DNA of 7,075 nucleotides from Alphaproteobacteria bacterium (GTDB lineage Bacteria; Pseudomonadota; Alphaproteobacteria; Zavarziniales; Zavarziniaceae): NCBI GenBank assembly GCA_021774355.1, contig JAJFJE010000379.1, forward strand, positions 1 to 7,075. The letters run 5' to 3'. The translations under genes were made by a program, and so were the position numbers. Positions 1 through 6,236 of the stretch are shown here, piece by piece; position 1 is the first letter of the stretch; each line of letters begins with the position of its first letter. The notes below the pieces were generated by a model. The model was not told the DNA's origin. It saw only the letters and a list, made by a program, of their open reading frames with translations, and searched no databases.

Positions 1-1
1 C

Positions 2-997
2 AGCGACCCGGTGCCGGAATCGACCACCAGGGGCGGCTGGTTCGGCATTACCGACAAATATTGGCTGACCGCCATCATTCCCGACCAGGGCGCAACGGTA
101 ACGGTGAATTTCCGCTACGCCAAGCCGGCCGAGCGGGACCAGTACAAGGTCGATTATCTGGGCCAGCAGGCGAATGTCGCCCCGGGCGACGCCCTGACCG
201 TCACCCACCGGATCTTCGCGGGCGCCAAGGTGGTGCAGTTGGTCGACGATTATCGCGACAAACTGGGCATCGAGCGCTTCGACCTGGCGGTCGATTTCGG
301 CTGGTTCTCGTTCCTGGCCAAGCCGATCTTTTTCGTCATCGATTTCTTCTACAAGCTGATCGGCAATTTCGGCGTCGCCATCTTGTTGCTGACCATGATC
401 ATCAAGATCCTGTTCTTCCCGCTGGCCAATAAATCCTACCGCTCGATGAGCAAGATGAAGCTGGTCCAGCCCAAGATGCAGGAGCTGAAGGAGCGCTATG
501 GCGACGACAAGGCGCGCATGCAGCAGGAACTGATGGAGCTGTACAAGCGCGAGAAGATCAACCCGCTGGCCGGCTGCGTGCCGATTCTGATCCAGATCCC
601 GGTGTTCTTCTCGCTCTACAAGGTGCTGTCGATCACCATCGAGATGCGCCATGCCCCGTTTGTCGGCTGGATCCACGACCTGTCGGCGCCCGATCCGACC
701 CATATCCTCAACCTGTTCGGGCTGATCCCCTGGGAGCCGCCGCACATGCTGGCGATGGGCGCCTGGCCGCTGATCATGGGCGTGACCATGTGGGCCCAGC
801 AGAAGCTGAATCCGGCGCCGCCGGACCCGATCCAGGCGCGGGTGTTCATGCTGATGCCGATCGTCTTCACCTTCATGCTGGCGAGCTTCCCCGCCGGGCT
901 GGTGATCTACTGGACCTGGAACAATTTGCTGTCGATCGGCCAGCAATGGCTGATCATGCGGCGCACCCACCTCGAGACCGTCAAGGTGAAGTCCTGA
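2..997 (+). CDS. yidC: Membrane protein insertase YidC (5' partial)
   Basis: YidC/Oxa1/Alb3-family insertase of the inner membrane. It inserts and folds membrane proteins alone or with SecYEG. The frame is open to the window edge, so the true start lies upstream; the GTG at 11 is internal. The first roughly 95 visible residues are the end of the periplasmic P1 domain (GGWFGITDKYWL is a typical block). The insertase domain follows: a hydrophobic segment KPIFFVIDFFYKLIGNFGVA, the second membrane helix, a basic cytoplasmic coiled-coil hairpin around MSKMKLVQPKMQELKERYGD, the block KINPLAGCVPILIQIPVFF, the conserved WIHDLSAPDP, and two final hydrophobic segments ending at FPAGLVIYWTWNN. By eye, the site of the groove arginine of E. 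coli YidC is a lysine here (MSKMK). The gene ends in a short basic tail and overlaps the proposed engB start by four bases. Confidence 0.97.
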   Translation, partial: SDPVPESTTRGGWFGITDKYWLTAIIPDQGATVTVNFRYAKPAERDQYKVDYLGQQANVAPGDALTVTHRIFAGAKVVQLVDDYRDKLGIERFDLAVDFGWFSFLAKPIFFVIDFFYKLIGNFGVAILLLTMIIKILFFPLANKSYRSMSKMKLVQPKMQELKERYGDDKARMQQELMELYKREKINPLAGCVPILIQIPVFFSLYKVLSITIEMRHAPFVGWIHDLSAPDPTHILNLFGLIPWEPPHMLAMGAWPLIMGVTMWAQQKLNPAPPDPIQARVFMLMPIVFTFMLASFPAGLVIYWTWNNLLSIGQQWLIMRRTHLETVKVKS

Positions 998-1650
998 CCG
1001 AGGAGGCGAAAGCCGCCGCCGCGGCCCTGGAGCGGGGCCGGCTGCTGTTTGCCGGCCCGTGCGACTTCGTCTGGGGCGCGACCAGCCTCGACCAGTTGCC
1101 GCCGCCGGACCTCCCCGAGATCGCGTTTGCCGGCCGCTCCAATGTCGGCAAGTCCTCGCTGATCAATGCCCTGACCGGCCGCACCACCCTGGCCCGGGTG
1201 TCCAAGACCCCGGGGCGGACCCAGCAGATCAATTTCTTCGACCTGGGCCGGGGCTTGCGCCTGGTGGACCTGCCGGGTTACGGCTTTGCCAAGGTATCGA
1301 AGGACAAGGTGGCGGACTGGGTGGCCTTGACCGACCGCTTCCTGGCCGGCCGGCCCAATCTGCGCCGGGTGCTGCTGCTGATCGATTCCCGCCACGGTGC
1401 CAAGGCCCCCGACCATGCCGCCATGTCCCTGCTCGACCAGGCCGCGGTGTCCTACCAGGCGGTGCTGACCAAGACCGACAAGCTGAGCCCGGCGGAGCAG
1501 GCCGCGGCCCAGGACAGTCTCGCCCAGGCGCTGCGGCCCCATGTGGCGGCCCACCCGGAGATCCTGGTGACCTCGGCCGAATCAGGGACCGGCATCGAAC
1601 ATGTGCGGGCCCTGCTGGCCGGTCTTGGCAAGCCGCCCAGCATGGGTTAA
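994..1650 (+). CDS. engB: Ribosome biogenesis GTP-binding protein EngB/YihA (YsxC)
   Basis: TrmE-Era-EngA-EngB-type GTPase needed for large-subunit ribosome assembly. With a start at 994 it is 218 aa, the usual family length. The GTPase motifs are all present: G1 GRSNVGKSS (res. 47-55), G2 threonine in KTPGRTQ (71-77), G3 DLPGYGFA (92-99), G4 TKTD (159-162) and G5 SAESG (194-198). The start is non-standard. No ATG, GTG or TTG lies in frame between the yidC stop and the G1 motif, and the N-terminal block RLLFAGPCDFVWGA must be included. A CTG at 994 overlaps the yidC TGA as CTGA and has AAGGTGA at 983-989, five to six bases upstream. The only in-frame conventional alternative seen is GTG at 790, which would add 68 residues of out-of-frame yidC sequence. 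Function is very sure; the start is an inference. Confidence 0.95.
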   Translation: MTEEAKAAAAALERGRLLFAGPCDFVWGATSLDQLPPPDLPEIAFAGRSNVGKSSLINALTGRTTLARVSKTPGRTQQINFFDLGRGLRLVDLPGYGFAKVSKDKVADWVALTDRFLAGRPNLRRVLLLIDSRHGAKAPDHAAMSLLDQAAVSYQAVLTKTDKLSPAEQAAAQDSLAQALRPHVAAHPEILVTSAESGTGIEHVRALLAGLGKPPSMG

Positions 1651-1677
1651 GCGAGGCCAGTCAGAACAGGAGCGGTG

Positions 1678-2616
1678 ATGTCCGACAAGCCCGACCCTCT
1701 CGAGCGCACCCCGGCCGACCTCAAGCTCAGAACCCGTTGGCTGCACACCGCCCAGACCCTGATCGAGGCGCTGCCCTATATGCGGCGCTATGCCGATCGC
1801 AGCTTCGTGATCAAATATGGCGGCCATGCCATGGGCGATAATCAGGCGGCCGAAGCCTTTGCCCACGATATCGTGCTGTTGAAGCAGGTCGGCATCAACC
1901 CGGTTGTGGTCCATGGCGGCGGGCCGCAGATCGGCCGCATGCTCGATCGCCTGGCGATCAAGTCGAGCTTCGTCGACGGCCTGCGGGTCACCGACCAGGC
2001 GGCCGTCGAGGTCGTCGAGATGGTCCTTGCCGGCTCGATCAACAAGCAGATCGTCGGCGCCATCAACGCCGCCGGGGGCAACGCCATCGGCATCTCGGGC
2101 AAGGATGGCCCGCTGATCCACGCCAGGCGGCTGCAGCGGACCCGGCGCGACCCGGATTCGAATATCGAGAAGGTGCTCGACCTCGGCTTTGTCGGCGAAC
2201 CGACCGCGGTCGATCCCCGGGTGCTTTATCTCTTCGAACGTTCGGACTTCATTCCGGTGGTGGCGCCGATCGGCATCGGCGACGATGGCGGCACCTATAA
2301 TATCAATGCCGACACGGCCGCCGGGGCGATCGCCGGGGCCATGCGGGCCAGCCGCCTGCTGCTGCTGACCGACGTCGCCGGCGTGCTCGACGGCGACGGC
2401 CGGCTGATCGACAAGATGACCGCCGCCCAGGCCCGCGCCCTGATCGCCGACGGCACCATCCATGGCGGCATGATCCCCAAGATCGAAACCTGCCTCGATG
2501 CGGTCGAAGCCGGGGTCGAGGCCGCGGTGATCCTGGACGGCCGCACCCCCCACGCCCTGCTCCTGGAAGTCTTCACCGAACACGGCGCCGGTACCCTGAT
2601 CGCCCGGGAGGGCTGA
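1678..2616 (+). CDS. argB: Acetylglutamate kinase
   Basis: Phosphorylates N-acetyl-L-glutamate with ATP, the second step of arginine biosynthesis in the cytoplasm. It is 312 aa, normal for the amino-acid kinase fold. Visible blocks are VIKYGGHAMG (res. 44-53, phosphate-binding lysine 46), VVVHGGGPQIG (76-86), the substrate block FVDGLRVTD (98-106), GNAIGISGKDG (134-144), YNINADTAAGAIAGAM (207-222), LLLLTDVAGVLD (227-238) and GGMIPKIETC (263-272). About 40 residues precede the first strand, including a helix TAQTLIEALPYMRRY. An N-terminal helix of this kind is characteristic of hexameric, arginine-inhibited enzymes, so feedback inhibition by arginine is likely (inference). ATG 1678 is preferred over the adjacent GTG 1675 because AGGAG at 1668-1672 is five bases from the ATG and only two from the GTG. 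It follows engB by 27 bases. Confidence 0.97.
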   Translation: MSDKPDPLERTPADLKLRTRWLHTAQTLIEALPYMRRYADRSFVIKYGGHAMGDNQAAEAFAHDIVLLKQVGINPVVVHGGGPQIGRMLDRLAIKSSFVDGLRVTDQAAVEVVEMVLAGSINKQIVGAINAAGGNAIGISGKDGPLIHARRLQRTRRDPDSNIEKVLDLGFVGEPTAVDPRVLYLFERSDFIPVVAPIGIGDDGGTYNINADTAAGAIAGAMRASRLLLLTDVAGVLDGDGRLIDKMTAAQARALIADGTIHGGMIPKIETCLDAVEAGVEAAVILDGRTPHALLLEVFTEHGAGTLIAREG

Positions 2617-2619
2617 CGG

Positions 2620-2865
2620 TCAGGCCCACCGATCCAGCCGCGACACCCCGTCGTTCCACCGCTTGGTCGGTGACGTTCCGCCGGGTTCCGCCGCGAGCTG
2701 CTTCGGCCTTCGCAATTCGCCCACGCCGCCATACAGCTTCGTCCGGCGGTAAAATGTCTGCTCCGAAACACCCATCCGGCGGATCACATCCGCCGCCGAA
2801 ACACCGGCCTGCGCTTGCTGGAGCGCGTCGCCGATCTGGTCCTCGGTAAACCGGTTCTTCTTCAC
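2620..2865 (-). pseudogene. IS3-family transposase OrfA fragment
   Basis: 81-residue reading frame on the minus strand. The first roughly 58 residues are OrfA-like: basic KKNRFTEDQIGDAL, then a helix-turn-helix with ADVIRRMGVSEQTFYRR, then KLYGGVGELRRPKQL, the part that normally leads into the leucine-rich coiled coil. From about residue 59 the expected EEN..LKRL-type coiled coil is absent and replaced by an unrelated tail PGGTSPTKRWNDGVSR, so the gene is broken there by deletion or rearrangement. The usual tryptophan of TFYRWK is an arginine here. GTG 2865 is chosen as start because AGGAG lies six bases before it; a TTG at 2883 is in frame but poorer. OrfA normally binds the element's ends and is fused to OrfB by frameshifting; no OrfB is present. 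Confidence 0.7.
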
Positions 2866-2943
2866 CGCTCGCTCCTGCCCCAAGGATCGTCACAGCGCCG
2901 CGGAACGCGCCCCCAAAACGGAGGAAGAAGACGGGGGACGTCA
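2620..2943 (-). mobile_element. Truncated IS3-family (IS407-like) insertion sequence remnant
   Basis: Read on the minus strand from 2943 inward, the sequence starts TGACGTCCCCCGTCTTCTTC. This begins with the TG dinucleotide and C-rich/pyrimidine-rich end I associate with IS407-group elements. A start codon with its ribosome binding site and an OrfA-type helix-turn-helix protein follow 78 bases further in. No OrfB transposase and no matching right end can be recognised before argB, so the element is truncated and cannot move by itself. The outer boundary at 2943 is a reasonable guess. The inner boundary near 2617-2620 is simply where argB ends. Family assignment rests on the protein plus the end sequence; no second inverted repeat is available to confirm it. 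Confidence 0.65.
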
Positions 2944-2983
2944 CAACACGACGTGACAGGAAGGGTCGGCCGCACCGAGCGTG

Positions 2984-3781
2984 CTAACTGGATGCGGCAG
3001 CATCTTTTATATGAAGTGCAAGACCCGATGCCTTCGGGGCGCCCAACCCCGTCCGGAGTTGCATCGTCGGGATGTGATAATCCCCGCCATTTTGACGGCG
3101 GTATGAAATGGGGCGCGTTGTTTCAATTGATCGCATCCGGTCGCGCAGACTTTCAGCGGCAGCTTCGAAGCGCGTCTCGTTGAGACGATCGGTACTGTAG
3201 GTCACGAAGGGCGGCAGCACATCATAGCCTGGATAATAGAGAATCCCGTGGTTGATCGGAAACAGCAGGTCGTCGATGGGGCCGTTGATGCCGCGCGGCG
3301 AATAATGTTCCTCCCAGCCGCCGGCGGCCACGATCAGCATGGCACGTTTGCCGGCCAAGGTTCCTTCGCCATAGCGATCACCCCAACGCTTGTCGCTATG
3401 CTCGCCAACGCCATAGGCGAAGCCGTAGGCGAACACGCGATCGACCCAGCCTTTCAGGATGGCGGGCATGGCGAACCACCAGAGCGGAAACTGCAGGACC
3501 AGGGTATCGGCCCAGAGAAGCTTCTCGATCTCCGCCTTGACATCATCTGTCAGGGTGTCGCTGTCGAAGGCGTGCTTGGACGCCGCGACAGCGATCAGCC
3601 GTTCGTCGGGCGTCAAAGAAGGGAAGTCCGCGCGGTCGACCTCGGACTTCCACCGCATGGCATAGAGGTCGGAAACCCGAACCGTATGGCCGGCGGCCTC
3701 CAGTTCGTGGATCGCGACCTCACGCAGCGAAGCCGAAAGGGATTTCGGTTCGGGGTGAGCGAAGACGATGAGCACATTCAT
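2984..3781 (-). CDS. NAD(P)H dehydrogenase (quinone) / flavodoxin-fold NAD(P)H oxidoreductase
   Basis: 265-aa cytoplasmic flavoprotein of the Flavodoxin_2 (NQO1/MdaB/KefF-like) family, predicted to carry out two-electron reduction of quinones or related electrophiles with NAD(P)H. Motifs seen: N-terminal strand and FMN/FAD phosphate loop MNVLIVFAHPEPKSLSASL (res. 1-19), the first-half block SDLYAMRW (37-44), the family signature QFPLWWFAMPAILKGWVDRV (97-116), a second loop MLIVAAGGWEEHYSPRGING (148-167) and a C-terminal GGDYHIPTMQLR (232-243). The start is ATG 3781 with AGGTG six bases upstream; the open frame continuing to 4174 is only antisense of the regulator. It is transcribed away from a LysR-type gene across a 96-base gap, the usual layout for a regulator and its target. 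The substrate cannot be read from the sequence. Confidence 0.9.
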   Translation of the reverse strand: MNVLIVFAHPEPKSLSASLREVAIHELEAAGHTVRVSDLYAMRWKSEVDRADFPSLTPDERLIAVAASKHAFDSDTLTDDVKAEIEKLLWADTLVLQFPLWWFAMPAILKGWVDRVFAYGFAYGVGEHSDKRWGDRYGEGTLAGKRAMLIVAAGGWEEHYSPRGINGPIDDLLFPINHGILYYPGYDVLPPFVTYSTDRLNETRFEAAAESLRDRMRSIETTRPISYRRQNGGDYHIPTMQLRTGLGAPKASGLALHIKDAAASS

Positions 3782-3832
3782 GGCGAGCACCTGCTTGTTG
3801 GAAACAGTGTCACGCCAGGCTAGGCGGTGCCT

Positions 3833-3852
3833 CGCTAATGCAATATATAGCG
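3833..3852. promoter_or_regulatory. Inverted repeat in the divergent regulator/oxidoreductase promoter region
   Basis: Arms CGCTA and TAGCG are separated by ten AT-rich bases, inside the 96-base gap between the minus-strand oxidoreductase (start 3781) and the plus-strand LysR gene (start 3878). The surrounding 3833-3880 stretch is clearly AT-richer than its flanks and would hold both promoters. LysR-type regulators usually bind interrupted dyads with a T-N11-A core; this one is T-N12-A, so it is a candidate rather than a textbook site. I could not pick convincing -35/-10 pairs. Confidence 0.3.
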
Positions 3853-3877
3853 GAAATTGATAGGATAATGCCGAATA

Positions 3878-4810
3878 ATGGATAGATCGGATATCACGCT
3901 CGAACGCATCCGCACCTTTGTCCGTGTCGCCGAGCGTGGGAACCTGTCGGCTGTGGCGCGCGAACTGAACGTCGGCCAGTCGAGTGTCACGCGGCACCTG
4001 CGCGAGCTTGAGGAAGCCTTGGGCGTGGCGCTGTTGAGCCGCACGACCCGCCGCGTCGCGCTCACCGAGGAAGGCGGCCGCTACTATGCCAATGTTGTCC
4101 AAATCCTGCGCCTGGTGGAACAGGCGACCGACGAGGCGCGGAGCGCGCGGGGCGCCTCCGCCGGCACGGTTCATGTCTCCTGCACGGCGGCGCTAGGCCT
4201 GCGCCACGTCTGCCGACTGATCTTTGCCTTCCAGGACCGCCATCCCGACATTGCGGTCGATCTCAGCCTGACAGACGAGCGTGTTGATCTCGTCCGCGAA
4301 GGCGTTGACATCGCCCTGCGCCTTGGGCCGCTTGCCGACAGTTCCATGAAGCTGCGGGCGATCGGCCAAAGCCGGCGCGTCCTCGTCGCTTCTCCCGACT
4401 ATTTGGCGCGGCGCGGCCGGCCGACGATGCCCGAGGACCTCAAGGACCATGACGGCGTCCGCATGTCGAACATTGCCGGAAGCGAATCCCTGGCGCTGGA
4501 CAGCGCGGACGGCACACGGCATGCCGTGCCCTTCGGCGGACGGTTCCAGGTCGATCACGGGCTCGCCGCGCGCGAAGCCTTTATAGCGGCCCGGGGCTTT
4601 GGTCCCGCCCATATCTGGCTGGTGGACGACCTGCTGGCGGATGGCCGACTCGAGGCGATCCTGCCCGACTACACGCCACCAGCGGTGCCGTTGAACATGC
4701 TCATTGCGCCGGAACGGACCAGCATCGCGCGCGTCAGGCTGCTGGTGGAGTTTCTGGCCCAGGAAATGCCACATATTCCCGGCATTGAGCGGCCGCGGGC
4801 GGGCGCTTGA
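3878..4810 (+). CDS. LysR-family transcriptional regulator
   Basis: 310-aa LysR-type regulator of normal length. The N-terminal winged helix-turn-helix covers about residues 7-66: LERIRTFVRVAERGNLSAVA, the recognition helix region VGQSSVTRHLRELEEALG, and the wing LLSRTTRRVALTEEG. A linker helix follows to about residue 90, then a periplasmic-binding-like effector domain (about 92-298) with DLSLTDERVDLVREGVDIAL and the conserved RRVLVASPDYLARRG. The overall pattern matches the subgroup that commonly controls divergent NAD(P)H oxidoreductases. It probably regulates the gene at 2984-3781 and itself from the shared intergenic region (inference). ATG 3878 is used; the nearest purine-rich stretch is AGGATA at 3862-3867, ten bases away, so translation initiation may be weak. 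No effector can be named. Confidence 0.93.
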   Translation: MDRSDITLERIRTFVRVAERGNLSAVARELNVGQSSVTRHLRELEEALGVALLSRTTRRVALTEEGGRYYANVVQILRLVEQATDEARSARGASAGTVHVSCTAALGLRHVCRLIFAFQDRHPDIAVDLSLTDERVDLVREGVDIALRLGPLADSSMKLRAIGQSRRVLVASPDYLARRGRPTMPEDLKDHDGVRMSNIAGSESLALDSADGTRHAVPFGGRFQVDHGLAAREAFIAARGFGPAHIWLVDDLLADGRLEAILPDYTPPAVPLNMLIAPERTSIARVRLLVEFLAQEMPHIPGIERPRAGA

Positions 4811-4909
4811 GCGTCGTCAGGTTGAGCCGAACCGGTTGGGGGGAGCCAACACGGGGGGAAGTGTGATGCCCTTGAGCCATCGGCCATATGTCGTGGGGCG
4901 GGTGATGCC

Positions 4910-5530
4910 ATGGCGACGACGGCGATCGGCCCGGTGGCTGCCGCCGCGGTCGGCGGCTTTGCCTCGGGCTATGTTACCACGGGCAGCCTGAAGGGGGCGG
5001 CTGTGGGGGCGGTGAGCGCCGCGGCCACCTATGGCGTCGGCCACGGCCTGTTCCCGGGTCCGGAGCAGCTAGCGGCGCGGGCCCTCGCCCATGGCGTGCG
5101 GCAGGGCACAGTGGCCGAGATCCAGGGCGGCGACTTCAAGGAAGGCTTTTTCTCCGCCGGCTTCTCGGTCCTGGCGGGGGAAGGCCTGTACGGCGAGAGC
5201 ACAGGCTTCAGCTTCGAACGCGCCGTCGTCCAGGCGACCGGCAGCGACGCTCGCGTCCATGGCAACGCTGCCGCCTGCGTGGTGATAACCGAAGTCTATT
5301 ACCTCACTAACAAGACCACGGGCGCCATCGACAAGATCGGGATGACGTCCCAAGGGCAGGCGCGGTATTCTCAGGCGTTCGACGACATAGAAAATGTTCG
5401 ATATGAAGCCCAAGCTGGATATCCCGGATATCGATGGCGCGATCCCGCGTTGGTCGACGAAAATATTCGCCTTGTTCATTACCGGGCAACCCATGGAAAG
5501 TGGCCGCGCCTCAACACGACCAGCCGTTAG
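4910..5530 (+). CDS. Orphan polymorphic-toxin C-terminal module with GIY-YIG-like nuclease domain (5'-truncated)
   Basis: 206-aa frame. Residues 1-50 are a Gly/Ala-rich pretoxin-type segment (GGFASGYVTTGSLKGAAVGA, then YGVGHGLF) followed by ALAHGVRQGTVAEIQGGDFK and GFFSAGFSVLAG (59-90). Patterns like this occur just before the toxin tip of large Rhs, filamentous-haemagglutinin and CdiA-type proteins. The last roughly 80 residues look like a separate toxin domain: VYYLTNKTTGAIDKIGMTS (129-147), R152, E184 in LVDENIRLV and N202 in WPRLN. That order and spacing fit the Y / YIG / R / E / N active-site pattern of GIY-YIG nucleases, so DNA cleavage is the best guess. No signal peptide, repeats or delivery domain precede it. 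The frame is open only back to 4826 and that part looks non-coding, so this seems a detached 3' end. ATG 4910 has only a weak ribosome binding site. Toxin family is inferred from motifs. Confidence 0.6.
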   Translation: MATTAIGPVAAAAVGGFASGYVTTGSLKGAAVGAVSAAATYGVGHGLFPGPEQLAARALAHGVRQGTVAEIQGGDFKEGFFSAGFSVLAGEGLYGESTGFSFERAVVQATGSDARVHGNAAACVVITEVYYLTNKTTGAIDKIGMTSQGQARYSQAFDDIENVRYEAQAGYPGYRWRDPALVDENIRLVHYRATHGKWPRLNTTSR

Positions 5531-5534
5531 GAGG
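5528..5534 (+). promoter_or_regulatory. Ribosome binding site overlapping the toxin stop codon
   Basis: TAGGAGG: the first three bases are the stop of the upstream toxin frame and the rest is a near-ideal Shine-Dalgarno sequence. It lies seven bases before a TTG at 5542 in the frame of the downstream gene. This supports that start and suggests translational coupling of the two genes. Confidence 0.55.
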
Positions 5535-5541
5535 CGAGGTA

Positions 5542-5962
5542 TTGCTTTTGTGGGCGTCGTCGGAAATCTACAAACAGGTTGACGAGACCACAGAACGGTC
5601 GCGACATGCTGTAGAGACCTTCCTTAACACCGCGTTCGCTGCATCGAGCCTTGACAGGTTACAATGCAAGCTCCGCTACGTTCCGATCGTGATGCCTCCT
5701 GGCATGCCGGAGCGTTATCCGGCGCGGTCGAAGCTGCGCAGGACGGAGCGGATCTGTGTTTGCGCGCCGCGGCTGCACTATGAGTTGTCGTCGCCGGGTC
5801 GTTCGAGGATCAGCCCAAGGAATATCTGCGCGGCATTGCCCTGGCGGCTCCCATCTGGCGGGCCTCGGCGCATCGCCTGAACAGATCCGGGACTTCGAGC
5901 CCATCCTGGCCGGCGCCGCCGAACGCATCCTGATCCAGCGCCCGGATCAGACAAGGCACTGA
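5542..5962 (+). pseudogene. Putative immunity gene with two apparent single-base deletions
   Basis: The gene directly follows the toxin module, where its immunity gene would be expected. From TTG 5542 the frame encodes 84 plausible residues (LLLWASSEIYKQVDETTERS, later CKLRYVPIVMPPGMPERYP and RRTERICVCAPRLHYELSS) to base 5793. It then becomes compositionally odd and stops at 5880. The coding signal continues one frame over from 5793 as AGSFEDQPKEYLRGIALAAP to 5852. It then moves to the third frame as HLAGLGASPEQIRDFEPILA through RPDQTRH and a stop at 5960-5962. Restoring one base at each break gives a single 140-aa acidic/amphipathic protein. Without repair the product would be 112 aa with a wrong C-terminus. 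I do not recognise a named Imm family; the role is inferred from position. The breaks could be real decay or sequencing/assembly errors, the second being next to a CCC run. Confidence 0.5.
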
Positions 5963-6189
5963 CCGGCGCCCCGACCACCGCCATCAGTCACGCGCCGTCG
6001 CAGGACATGGTGGCCGCGATCCCGGGCGGCACCTTCTCCGCCGCCTGCGCCTGTGTTCTTTACGTTGGGCGCCATGGACCGGTTTGGCCGGGCCGTGGCG
6101 GTGGTCGGAACGCCGACGCGTCGGCGCTGCCGAAATGGGCATGGCCGGCCCGGATACCGCCGCTTGACGGGCTTGCGCCCCACCCCTGG
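5963..6189. other. GC-rich intergenic stretch upstream of modE
   Basis: I find no convincing gene in these 227 bases. The open frames crossing it are low-complexity, Arg/Gly/Pro/Ala-rich and match nothing I recognise. A TTGACG hexamer at 6164-6169 resembles a -35 box, but the nearest TATGTA (6193-6198, within the Mo-box) is 23 bases further on, too far for a standard pair. The modE promoter probably lies in the right part of this stretch. Confidence 0.4.
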
Positions 6190-6214
6190 CGTTATGTATT
6201 CTCACCACATAACG
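6190..6214 (+). promoter_or_regulatory. ModE-binding site (Mo-box) upstream of modE
   Basis: A perfect inverted repeat: arm CGTTATGT at 6190-6197, a nine-base spacer, and arm ACATAACG at 6207-6214. The arms match the TAT-containing, CG-ended half-sites known for ModE operators (CGNTATAT-type). It lies 22 bases before the modE start and is an AT-rich island in very GC-rich DNA. Molybdate-loaded ModE bound here would be expected to repress the modE operon, giving autoregulation; the direction of control is inferred from known Mo-box systems. Confidence 0.8.
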
Positions 6215-6236
6215 GGGGCATCCCCGGGGGGTTCCG

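Noticed and set aside
1582..2583. 333-codon minus-strand open frame across argB
   Set aside because: Antisense shadow typical of GC-rich coding DNA; argB on the plus strand has every family motif.
2815..3823. Plus-strand open frames at 2815-3183 and 3248-3823
   Set aside because: They are antisense to the IS fragment and the oxidoreductase and carry no recognisable domain.
3782..4174. N-terminal extension of the minus-strand oxidoreductase frame up to 4174
   Set aside because: It is antisense to the LysR helix-turn-helix region, resembles no protein, and the flavodoxin fold begins exactly at ATG 3781 with its own ribosome binding site.
4830..4855. AACCGGTT palindrome and a GTTGG/CCAAC hairpin after the LysR gene, considered as a terminator
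   Set aside because: Stem of only five pairs, no T-rich tract after it; a rho-independent terminator is not supported.
4826..4909. Upstream in-frame extension of the toxin module
   Set aside because: The translation (AEPVGGSQHGG...) does not resemble pretoxin or delivery sequence and has no better start.
5998..6045. Short peptide SQDMVAAIPGGTF resembling the start of formylglycine-generating-enzyme/sulfatase-modifying-factor domains
   Set aside because: Only about a dozen residues match and the following MGS and EEAP-type motifs are absent in every frame, so chance similarity is likely.
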